Shown piece by piece: positions 54,213 to 64,000 of a DNA stretch of 64,000 nt (position 1 is the stretch's first letter; the number at the start of each line of letters is the position of its first letter). The translations under genes and the position numbers were made by a program. The notes under the pieces were generated by a model, which saw only the letters and a list, made by a program, of their open reading frames with translations, did not search any database and was not told the origin of the DNA. The stretch is from Chamaelirium japonicum (lineage: Eukaryota > Streptophyta > Magnoliopsida > Liliales > Melanthiaceae), in contig OX393551.1 in assembly GCA_947650365.1 (NCBI GenBank), positions 3,233,501-3,297,500 of the forward strand, given 5' to 3'.

Positions 54213-57056
54213 ATAGCCTCCTCCGGAAACTCGAAGAAGATGATCGCGGTCCCCTCGAAGAGGAAGGGGAAGGAGATTGCTGAAGAATCATCTCCCCCCA
54301 AGGGTCGTGGCAAGGGCAAGGCAGTGTTGGTGGAGTTAGGCCAACTGGGCAAAAGGCATCAAGGAGTAGGGTTTGCTTCAGCGCCATCGAGGCCGAGCAC
54401 ATCCCGAAGGCAAAATTTGTCATGGGCCCCTTGCTGCCTCTGGCTGAAGAGCCAGCCTACATCTACAACACAGGTGGCGAGCTTACTGACAAGAAGAGGG
54501 CGAAATGGCAAGGGCTGTTGGCATGCTTCTCCGAAGGGAAGATCCGGCTTTCGCTGTCTGGGATTCAAGCTGGCTTTGGCATCGACAAGCAGACTGTGTT
54601 TGTGAACATCGCCAGCAATGAACAGGTGATGGGGACCGTGGTCTCCGTGGGTCAGCTGAACTGCAGACTTCGCCTTCCGCTACTGCCGTTTGCCGTGAGG
54701 TTGCTAAACACCTCCGGCCTTTACCCAGGACAGATCACCGGCAACTCCTGGAGGATAATCTACGTCTTCTACCGCGTAGAGTCCAATTTTCAGAAGGACC
54801 TGAGGGAGTGCTACTCCAGCATTCCAGATGACGAAGAGGCCCGGATTGAATTAGGTTACTTCTTCTTCCACTACCGATGGGCCTCGAGGAAAGATAGCCC
54901 TTTCTTCAACCTCACAGGGGTTTCCGCTCTATGCCCCCTCACCGACACAGTTGCCTCCGACAAGTTGTATACGGAGTGGCCGCTCTCAGTGGCTGGTGCT
55001 TGGATGCCACTTTCAGTGCCAGAGACTCCTCGCGTTGAGGTTAACAAGGAGATCAAAATGTACTACGCAGGAGGAGAGTTGGCGTGGCCTTCGGAGAGGG
55101 TTGGAGCCATTGATAACCTGTTCCTCGAGTTGACCTGCGGCACCAGGTCATGGAAGCAGTTTTCAAACTGCCCAGTAAGATATGGAAAAGCCAATCTCCT
55201 TCACCGATCGCAGGACAGATATGAAGACAATGAGGTCTTGTACTCAGACTATAAGGAGGATCCTCAGTCTGGCAAGATCATCAGAAAGATTAGAACTGAG
55301 AAGAAGCCTACGGTGCAAGGCGCCGGTTGCCCACCTCTGAGGAGAAGCTGGAGATTCAGAGGGGCCCAGCGAAGAAGAAAAGGAAAATCCTTGTCAAGCA
55401 GAATGAAGAAGAGGATCAAGAAAAGAAGGATGAAGATGAAGAAGAGGACGAAGAAGAAAAGAGGAAGGAAGACGAGGAAGAAGAAGAAGAAACTGCAAAC
55501 GGTAGCAACGGCAACGGTGGTGACGATGAAGAAGATGAAGATGGGGGTGGTGAGGATGATCTTCCTCCCACCCCCACTGGTGGAGATGATAGAAGCGGGG
55601 GTGGTGAGGAAGAAATTCCTCCCACCCCCACTGGTGATGAACAAGGACAGGGGGGTAGTGGGGATGAACTTCCTCCCACCCCCACTGGTGGTGCCGAAGA
55701 GGAGGATTCTCTTCCTATCCCTATCGACGAGGTTAAGGCCCGTCGAATGGAGGGAGTCATGGTCGTGGAGGACGAAGGCCACAAGGTGGTTCCCGCCTAT
55801 CACTTCGACGATTTGAAGAAGCGCCCGGTGCGTTTCAAGATAAAATTCTCAGGGAGTGGTGGGGTTGGAAGCAACCCCACACCCCTTGATCAAATCCCTC
55901 CTGAAGTTCCTCGCCTCGAAGGAGCGACTACGAGTGGGGGTTTGGAGGTTGAGCAACCTCCACCCCCCTCGCACTCTCTGGCTGAGGAGGTAGCTGCTAT
56001 CATGGCGGGGCTTGCTCAGCCAAGCGGGCCACAAGAGGAAGGGGGAGTCTCACCTCCTCAGGGTGCTCCCTCTCCTTACTTGGAGAGGGAGAGCCGTGTG
56101 GGCGATGGGGCTCCTCAACCCCAACCAGAGCCAACTCCCACCAAGGAGAAGTCGACCCCTCGGGGTAAGAGCTCCGATTGTGGGAAGGGAAAGGCTCCTC
56201 GAGTCGATGTCTCAGGTATCTGTAGTAACTTGCCTTGATTATCTTGCCTTTGAAGTTTGAAAATATTCTAACACTTTTGAACTTCTGTTTGATTTGCAGG
56301 GACACCTGCAGGCATGGCTTCAATTTTGAAAGATTTGGGTGAGGTTGACATCAACCACCCAACTCCCGTGATCCGGAAGCTCTGCAACCTTTCGGGGGCC
56401 CCGATCGAGGAAGCCTTTTATAGGCTTGAAGTGGTGGTAAGTGCACCAGCTTGAATTGTCTTTCGCATTGAATCTTTCGATATACTTCACTTTTTGTTTG
56501 TTCGCAGAACTCAGCGGTTCTGAAATTCGGCACGAAGCTCTTCAGGAAGTACGGAGAGCGAGAGGCTTCTTCTGAAGTTTCTCGCCTAATGGCTGAATTG
56601 GAAGCTGCCCATGAGGAAAAGGATAAGCTGAGGGAGCTTCTATCCTCCAAGAAGGAGGCCTTGAAGGCTAAGATTGAAGCCCTTCGTAAGGAGAAATTGG
56701 AGAGCCAGGTGTGGAAAAATGGTTATGAAGCTCCGGGTCACGAGCTTGAAGAATTGAAGAATCGATTCTTCAGGATCGAGAACTTGGGCTTCGATCGTGT
56801 GGCTCGAATAAAGGAGCTGGAGGCTCAACTTGCTGCGAAGGATGCCGCTTCAGCAGCTAAGGAGGAAAACCTCAAGAAGGAGTTGGAGCATGCGCTAACC
56901 GAGTGCAAGAGCTACAGGGAAACAGCTGAGAAGGCGACAGAAGCACTCAGGGTCCACGCTGCCAGCGTCCGATCTTCTAAGGCTTCAGTGGCGAGCAAAG
57001 CTCGTGGTGGATCCAAAGGAGAGAAGTCGCGCGCGCTAAGTGTGGCTAAACCCTGA
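54213..57056 (+). pseudogene. Antisense extra gene, unit 3
   Basis: Same gene as 41707-44551 with introns at 56216-56299 and 56437-56507, both splice sites intact. The initiating ATG is ATA (54213), one base is missing near 54394 and another near 55311, so three frames are needed to read exon 1. The position that is TAG in unit 2 is CAG here, and the LPPTPTGG repeats are in one frame. The two copies carry different private lesions. The coiled-coil exon (56508-57056) is open. Confidence 0.78.
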
Positions 57057-57679
57057 TGTACTTTTACCTTTTTCTTTGCTGTACTTTGTAAACTTGTGAT
57101 ATGAAAAGGCTCAATCTTGTACTTTGCAATTTTTGGATAATAGAAATCTTTTTGGTGTTTGAAAGTTGGATGTCTCTTGAGTTGAATATCTTCGAATATC
57201 ATGTTCTGGATAGCATTGGAATAGATACAATCTTTTGAATGTAAGGGGTCGAGTCGCAACTCGATTACCCAAACTTGTAACTTTGAAAATTGAATTTGAA
57301 TTCGTGTAACAATCATATGTGAGGGGCTGAGTCGCAACTCAAGCACCCAAACCTGTTAGACGATATCGAAATTGATTGAAATTGAATATTGAAATTGAAG
57401 GTCAGTTTAACATTTGTAAGTAAGGGGTAGTGTCGCAACATAAACTCCCCAACTTGTTAAACCGACCAGTGACTTGAAGGTTGCTTTGAATGACAACCTG
57501 AAATAGTTTTAACATTTGCCAGCAAGGGGTTGAGTCGCAACTCTAACACCCAAACTTGTTAAAAGACCTGGTACCTTGAATATGGATAATTTGAAGCTGC
57601 TTCAGAACTTGAATTGAAAAGCTGAACACTTGCACATTTGAACATTTGAAAGAGAACTTTATTCATCATGGAATTTACA
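57057..57679. terminator. Convergent intergenic region, unit 3
   Basis: Same four-repeat block as 44552-45174 (units about 57240-57565). Close similarity to the unit 2 copy. Confidence 0.5.
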
Positions 57680-59974
57680 TCATGGATAGAACAGTTTGAG
57701 GTGTCTAGCATTCCAAGCTCGTGGCAATCTATCTCCTTCTGGTGAGATCAATCGATAAGAGCCTTTGCCTCCCACTGATTCGACAATATATGGACCTTCC
57801 CAGTTGGGAGCAAGCTTCCCACTGCTGTGTTCCTTCGTGTTGTAGAAGACTGCTCTAAGGACCAGACTGCCAATAGGGAATTGCCGTTTGTAGACTTTCT
57901 TATCATAGGCTCGTATAATCTTCTGCTGATACTTGGCCACACGAAGGGAGGCTTGGTCTCGTAGTTCTTCAGAGAAGTCCAGATCATTGACTCGAAGCTC
58001 TTCATTGATCCCTTCTTCAACTGCCCTGGTCTTGAGAGTATTTGATATTTTCTCTGTGGGGAGTACTGCTTCTGATCCATATGTCAGACGAAAGGGTGAG
58101 AACCCTGTTGACCTTCTCGGGGTTGTGCGATACCCCCAAAGAACTTCAGGTAGGACTTGTTCCCACAATCCTTTCTTGTCATTGAGCTTCTTCTTGAGTA
58201 TACCAAGAATAGCTCTATTGGAGGCTTCAGCTTGACCATTACATTGAGGGTATCTTGGAGTTGAATAAAAGAGTTTGATCCCGTTGTTCAGACAGAACTC
58301 ACGAAACTTGTCAGAGTCAAATGGAGCTCTATTGTCAGCAACAAGAACTTGAGGTGTACCAAACCTTGAGAAGATGTTATGTCGAATAAACTTGATCACT
58401 TCATCATCGGTCTCCCTGAAGAGTGGCACAGCTTCAACCCATTTGGTGAAGTAATCTGTGGCCAGCAGTAGATATTTCTTCTTGCTTGGAGTTGGTGGGA
58501 AAGGACCCAAGAAGTCCAACCCCCACTGATGGAAAGGCCATGGACTTGATAGTTGGTGAAGCTCATCTGCAGGGAGATGGATAGCTCGAGCGTGTCGTTG
58601 GCATGGCTCGCATCTTTGAACAACTTAGCGAGCATCTTTTGCCATTGTAGGCCAGTAGTAACCTTGTAGCTTCGTCTTGGCTTCAAGAGATCTTCTTCCC
58701 GAATGATTCCCACAAGCTCCAGAGTGGATATCAATCAGGATTGCCTGTGCTTGCTCGGGACCAAGGCACTTGAGCAACATCCCGTTGTGAGATTTGAAAT
58801 ATAGATCTTCTCTTTGAATAGTATAGCAAGGAAGTTTCCTTTGAAGTCTTCGGGCTTGATTGGGATCTTCTGGTACTTTGCCATATTTGAAGAAGTCAAA
58901 AATTGACTGTCTCCAATCTTCAAATTCATTTGCAGTAGTAAGGTTCAACATTAATTGATCTCCACCCCCAGATCTCTTTGTAGTAGTAAGGATCTGTTGA
59001 TCGGGGATAGTCTTGGGCACTTCTTGATAATCGATCTGTATTTGCCTTCTTCCAAGTGAGCCTCCAAGAACTGAGGCAGCATTGGCTAAGGCATCTGCTT
59101 CTCGGTTCTCTGCTCTTGGGATTTGAATGAATTTAGTATTAGTAAAACGTTATTGAAGACGTCGTACTAAGGCCAAATAGAGTTGCATTCTTTCTTCTCG
59201 AGCTGTATATTCTCCATTGATTTGCCTTATGATCAGCTGGGAATCGCTGTAGACGATGATTCGATCTACCCCCAGGGATTCAGCTATTTCGAGTCCGGAG
59301 ATGAGTGCTTCGTATTCGGCTTCGTTGTTGGTGGCATTGAATCCGAGGAGAGTGGCCTTTTGGAGATGATCAAGTTCAGGGGATACCAAGACTATCCCAG
59401 TTCCCGAACCGATCGTACTTGAAGCTCCATCAGTGTAAAGCTTCCATGGAGGAGTTGCAGCAATAGCCTCGAGACTTGGATCAATTTTTGTTGCAAGATT
59501 GATTGGAGGATTATCCTCATCTTCTAAGCGCATGTCGACATCTTCTTCCCAAGTGATGGGGTCTTCAACTGGAAAGTCAGCTAGAAAATCAGCAACAGCT
59601 TGACCTTTGATAGAAGTGCGAGATTCGAACTGAATCCCCAGAGCACTCATTTCGATCACCCATTTGGTCATTCGACCAGCTCGACCAGCTTTGTCAACGA
59701 TATCTTTGAGCGGGTGTTCTGAAATGACAGTGATCTGGTGGGATACGAAGTAAGGTTGGAGACGACGCGATGCAGTGAGCAAGGCCAGGATGACCTTCTC
59801 AGTTTTTGAGTAGCGAGTTTCAGCCGGAAGAAGAGTGTGGCTGATATAATAGACTGGATGCTCGACGCCTTCTCTTGTACTGACTAGGACCGCACTGATT
59901 GCTTGATCGGTCACGGCGAGATAGAGCCACAAGTCTTCTTTTGGAAGTGGAGCAGTCAGGATAGGAGCTTGCAC
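57680..59974 (-). pseudogene. pol: RNase H, archaeal RNase H and integrase, unit 3
   Basis: One frame from about 59974 to 57680 with two nonsense codons (59150-59152, Gln to stop; 58625-58627). It keeps KLYTDGASSTIGSGTGIVLV, NNEAEYEAL and YSDSQL of the archaeal-type RNase H, and the integrase zinc site. Around the second catalytic Asp the sequence is ADNRAPF instead of ADNGAQF, with Asp retained. This copy preserves the RNase H linker that is broken in unit 2, whereas unit 2 preserves integrase better. Confidence 0.86.
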
Positions 59975-61089
59975 CAGATATTTCTTGATGCCTTGAAAAG
60001 CTTCTTCACAAACAGGACTCCATCCCGATGTATCTGCCTTTCGCAGCTTGTCGAAAAGAGCTTACACTTGTCGGAGGACTTTGAGATGAACCGATTGAGG
60101 GCAGCAAGTCTTCCAGTGAGACGTTGCACTTCCTTCCGATTGGTAGGCGATGGCATGTCGAGGATAGCTCGAATTTGGTCGGGGTTAGCCTCAATACCTC
60201 TTCTGGTCACAAGGTGACCCAGAAATTTGCCCGATTGAACTCCAAAAGCGCACTTGGTAGGATTGAGCTTCATGCGATACTTTCGGAGGACTTGAAAGGT
60301 TTCTGCCAGATCGGATAGATGTTTTCCTCGAGTGGAACTCTTGGTGAGGAGATCATCGACGTAGACTTCGACGTTGCGACCGATCTGATCTTCGAACATC
60401 TTTGTGACTAACCTTTGATAGGTGGATCCAGTATTTTTGAGGCCGAATGGCATTACATTATAGCAGTAGAGACCTCGGCTAGTCACAAAACATGTCTTCT
60501 CTTGATCATTCGGATGAAGCGGAATTTGATTGTATCCAGAGTACCCATCTATGAAAGACAATAGCTCGTGGCCAGCAGTGGCATCGACGAGTCTATCAAT
60601 CCTTGGCATGGGGAATGGGTCTTTGGGGCAAGCCTTATTGAGATTGGTAAAGTCGATGCAGACTCTGACCTTCCCATTCTTCGTTGGAACAGTAACTATG
60701 TTGGAGATCCAAATAGGATACGCTACTTCACGAATGAAGCCTGCTGTGAGTAACTTACTGATCTCCTCTTGAACAGCAACTTGTAGCTCTGGTCGGATGG
60801 TGCGTGGCTTTTGCTTGATAGGCTTCACTTCTTCTTTGATCGCAAGTCGGTGACAAGCGTCATCTGGATTGATTCCAGGCATGTCTTCGAAACCCCAAGC
60901 GAAGACGTCGATATTGGACTGGAGGAAGGATACCATGTATCGCGCTTCTGCGTCGCTAAGACTGGTACCAATAAACGTTTGTCGAGGGAGATCTCCGCCG
61001 CCGATGTTGATTGGGATGATCTCTTCAATTGAAGGTGAGGCTTCCCATTCGATTGGTGGGGGTTCGGTCAGCGGAATCTCCTTTGATTG
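59975..61089 (-). pseudogene. pol: Reverse transcriptase, unit 3
   Basis: RT runs in one frame from the UAG at 61090-61092 to a one-base deletion at about 60060 (GAGACTT to GAGCTT), which throws the thumb and RNase H part out of frame. YVDD and FIDGYSGYNQ are present. Confidence 0.86.
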
Positions 61090-61092
61090 CTA

Positions 61093-61484
61093 TTTAGAAG
61101 AGGGACCAGCTTCATCTCGTGGCCACTTTAGAGAAGCTTCAAGACCAGAGGGTCTCGGTGGGGAGTATGAACTCCTTGAAGGTCGGAGTCGTTGAAAACA
61201 ATGGATGGCCAAGCCAAACCTTCGATAGGCTTCTCGATCCAGGTATCCTCCTTGTTCGCAGCAGAACGAACGTGGAAGATGCGTCGAACTTGTCGATCCA
61301 CTTCCTTCCCGGTCAAAGTTTGATTGTGCAATGTTCCATGAATACCAAAGACATTGGCATTCACAGAGATAGGTTGCCGGTTGGAGGAGACTTGATGGAC
61401 CCAACACACCTCTTTCCCCTTTGCAGAGGCTCGACTTTGATCTTGTCTGCCTTTGACGAACTCTTGAAGATGGCCTTCTCGCAA
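61093..61484 (-). pseudogene. pro: Protease remnant with 421-base deletion, unit 3
   Basis: The N-terminal linker (MREGHLQEFVKG to HRDPLVLKLL) is present, but the protease core is deleted and joined to the PRDEAGPSSK tail. Compared with unit 2 the missing part is 48627-49047, bounded by the seven-base direct repeat GAGGAGC. The deletion also shifts the frame. Confidence 0.85.
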
Positions 61485-63130
61485 TAAGTCTTCAAGATGG
61501 AATTTCAGCCGATAGCACCGGTCGGTGGAGTGGCCGTGACTTCGATGGAATTCGCAGTAGACCGTTTTGTCCGCTGTGAATTTGGAGTTTGGCTGAAGAG
61601 GATTGGGCCTTCGAAGGAATTCCTCGTGTTGAATACGGTCGAGTATCTGCTCGGTTGGTAAATTCTACTCGGTGAAAGTGGTCTTCGTTGGAGATTGGCG
61701 TCCATCATTCTTTGATCGCTTGTTGGTTAGAGGAGCTACTGCTTCGGCATTATGGGCTTTGGCAGCGTACTTGGGAGCTTCTCTTTCCGCCGGTCTTCGC
61801 TTCGTTTCTCGCCCTTTGCGAGCGACTTGATCATCTTCAACCTCAATCTCTCTCTGGATTCGATCGAACATAGCACCCAGAGAAGGAGGGGGATTGCGGA
61901 TGAAGTCGTTGTATATGTGTAGATCGAAGCGGAGGGCGTTCTGGAAAGCCAACATGATGGCTTCATTATCCAGATGTCTTCCAGAGAGAGCAGCATGCTC
62001 GTTGCGAAATCTCCTTGTGAAATTACGGAGAGTCTCGTCAGCACCCATCCTTAGCCGATAGAGGGAGTCGAGCTTCTTCTCTGGCTTCAGATTGAGTTGA
62101 TAGTGCTGCACAAAGAGGTTAGCCAAAACACCGAACTAGGTGATGGACCCAGCTCGGAGATTGTGATACCAGTCGAGTGACGGCTCATCGAGACTTCCGG
62201 CAAAAGTGCGACAAAGTACGTTGTTTTCTTCTTCGTGTGGTGTCAGGGCTTGCTTGAAGGCAAGTATATGGAGAGTTGGATCTCCTCTGATGCAATTGAA
62301 TTTGGGGAGAGTGGGAGTTCTCCATCCCCTTGGAAAGTTGATTCGAATAGACTCCGGTGGAGAGGCCCGGCAGAGGAGTACCCATCTCTACGACCATGCC
62401 CCCGAGCTAGATGTAGATCGAGAGGTAGAATCGAGAGGTCAGGCCTCTGAATATCAGCAGGTTGGAGTCGGTGGTGAAGGTCCGATCCGAGTCCGCGTTG
62501 GAGTGGAATGGAAGGGGAGACTCTACTCTTGAAAGGAGCGCCTTTCATCTGGTGTCTCCTTGGTATATCGGGCTTTGAAGGAGCCTTCCTATCGCAGTTG
62601 CGACCAGAAGATGATTGGGAGGACTCATCGTCGAGGCGGTCCCAAACACTCTGCTTCCAGGGGGCAGCAGAGGGAGTTGGGTCGCGTTGAATCCTCTCGA
62701 GGGCAGCAGTGCCCATTGACCTCCGTTGCTCGGAGTGGATTGAATATCGAGAAAGATTGACCCTCTTACTTGTAGAGGGGATTGGAAGAGCGATCCCAGC
62801 CTCGGAAGTTGCTTTCTTAAGAGCATCCCTCTCAGCGGTGAGGGTGGCGTTTTGCTTCGCCAATTGGAGCAGTTGGAAGTCGACCGCAGAGATTTGGTAG
62901 GTCGATGGAGGGTCTTCAGCAGGAGAAGGAGCAGTTTGCCCAATTGACTGTCGTGCGGGATGGGCAATCGGTCGATCGACAGATCTCCCACTCCCTGAGC
63001 GAACCCCCATCTCAGGAACAGCAAGGTGCTGTCCGAAGTTGAGCCTTTGACTCATTGATCGAGTCTCAGGACGAGCTTGCTGTTGAGTGTTACTTCCTTC
63101 TGGTTGACCCTGGTGCTTAGTTTTCACCAT
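61485..63130 (-). pseudogene. gag: Gag, unit 3
   Basis: Starts at ATG 63130 (MVKTKHQGQ). N-terminal part open to a one-base deletion near 62335, after which the frame changes. The capsid part, ADETLRNFTRRF and GRHLDNEAIMLAFQNALRF, is open from 62126 to a nonsense codon at 61665-61667 (Trp in unit 2). The stop at 62136-62138 (GSIT-stop-FGV) is shared with unit 2. The zinc site CEFHRSHGHSTDRC is intact here. Confidence 0.82.
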
Positions 63131-63244
63131 TCAGAGAGCAAAGGGTGCAACAAGAGTGCCAACGTCCGATCAGTTGTCTGATCAACCGAGGGGGCTAGGA
63201 AGTGTGGCTATCAATATCGGAGGGAGCTTGACTTTTCGCTCGGA

Positions 63245-63261
63245 TCCCACAGACGGCGCCA
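63245..63261 (-). promoter_or_regulatory. Primer-binding site, unit 3
   Basis: Minus strand TGGCGCCGTCTGTGGGA, three bases from the LTR D edge. Confidence 0.82.
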
Positions 63262-63264
63262 AAC

Positions 63265-63996
63265 TGTGGGGGAAAATCTTCGTACCGACCCGAAGACCTC
63301 ACCTCACCAGTCAATTGAAGTTGAAGATTGTTGTTTGATCTGTCGATGGAAGTTGGGACTCTCAATATGCAAGCAGAGAAAATTGGACACGAGAGATGTG
63401 ATCTCGGAGTTCAGCCGAAGCCTACGTCTCCGTGCTATAGGGAGCAACCCGAATTCATTAACACTTTGATCAAAGTGACCTCGACAGGCCTAGTGTCACT
63501 GAGGTCTCTCTAATCTCTTCGAGGATAAGAAGAAGATCAAGAAGAATTGGAGATTGAGAGGGTTAGAACTTCCAGAGCTCTGATTTCTGAAATCAGATAT
63601 CAGATGATGATGGCACTGGATTTTCTCTCTGGATTTCAAATCGGATCCCAGAATGGAAATCAGAATTTTCGGATCCATTTACATTCGAAGGCTCTGCTAT
63701 TTATAGAATTTCTGGGGAGGAACTCCTGGGTAAATGGCGGTTTCTGCTGCCGTATCTGGGGATTTTCCAGGTAAAGCTGGTGGACCCCGTTGTAGTCTTC
63801 GTGGGCTCACCAGGCAGGGCCGGTGGGTCCCGCTGTAGTCTTCGGGGGCCCACCATGCAGGGCCGGTGGGTCCCGCTGTAGTCTTCGGGGGCCCACCAAG
63901 CAGGGCCGGTGGGTCCCGCTGTAGTTTTCGGGGGCCCACCAGGCAGGGCGGTGGGTCTCGCTTTTTGCAGACTTCTTGCCAAAATTTGCACCCACA
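63265..63996 (-). mobile_element. Tat LTR D (outermost right)
   Basis: 732 bases, same length as LTR A, four minisatellite units (63778-63960), TATA box CTATAAATAG on the minus strand (63697-63706). Unlike A, B and C it is not followed by the polypurine tract. Confidence 0.9.
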
Positions 63997-64000
63997 TTAG
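63997..64000. repeat. Right target-site duplication TTAG, cut by window end
   Basis: The four bases after LTR D are TTAG, matching the first four of TTAGT before LTR A. The fifth base lies outside the window. Confidence 0.65.

Larger units (their letters stand above)
35000..63996 (-). mobile_element. Tandem multi-LTR array of a Tat-lineage Ty3/gypsy element
   Basis: Four LTRs (35000-35731, 38890-39476, 51189-51963, 63265-63996) separate three internal units. Every LTR is followed on the right by the same polypurine tract (minus sense) except LTR D, which is followed by TTAG. C and D are preceded by primer-binding sites. LTR C therefore serves two elements at once. Archaeal-type RNase H between RT and integrase, plus an antisense extra ORF and tandem repeats before the 3' LTR, place the family in the Tat lineage. 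The outer TTAG(T) match indicates one original insertion enlarged by unequal recombination. Confidence 0.88.

Overview
The window looks like repeat-rich nuclear DNA of a flowering plant, probably heterochromatic. It is almost wall-to-wall LTR retrotransposons. These include an Athila-type Ty3/gypsy gag, chromovirus-like LTR fragments, a Ty1/copia element, and a large Ty3/gypsy Tat-lineage family recognised by an archaeal-type RNase H after the reverse transcriptase and an antisense extra ORF. I see no convincing host gene, tRNA, rRNA, CRISPR array or operon. The species cannot be named from the sequence.

Left part (1-12.9 kb). An Athila-type element runs off the left edge in minus orientation, with an open gag of at least 474 codons, a tRNA-Asp primer site and an LTR. 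Next comes an 89-bp hairpin tandem array split by a 2.2-kb solo LTR, then a second 100-bp hairpin array, a chromovirus LTR fragment, another LTR of the solo-LTR family with its polypurine tract, and a head-to-head fragment of a related LTR.

Middle (12.9-35 kb). A compact non-autonomous element with three LTRs and two 186-bp internal segments lies at 12867-16075, flanked by AGGGG on both sides. A degraded 7.35-kb copia element (17832-25185) interrupts older sequence. A second solo LTR (26251-28206) has a perfect GAGAG duplication and cuts an eroded antisense-type gene (26238-29475, minus). Degenerate repeats, an inverted pair of chromovirus LTRs (33257-34719) and a primer-binding site follow.

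Right part (35000-63996). About 29 kb is one tandem multi-LTR array of the Tat family in minus orientation, LTR A - partial unit 1 - LTR B - unit 2 - LTR C - unit 3 - LTR D, bracketed by TTAGT on the left and TTAG at the last four bases of the window. Units 2 and 3 carry gag, protease, RT, RNase H, archaeal RNase H and integrase on the minus strand. On the plus strand each carries a convergent gene with two small spliceosomal introns and a coiled-coil tail, preceded by G-box motifs and by about 14 copies of a 118-bp repeat that folds into a perfect hairpin. A UAG-CAA-UCA readthrough-type context separates protease from RT in both units. Both pol copies carry inactivating lesions.

The 12.9-kb mini-element has the same LTR ends, primer site, polypurine tract and 3' tail as the Tat family. 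It therefore looks like a deletion derivative mobilised in trans, and it shows the same shared-LTR tandem architecture.
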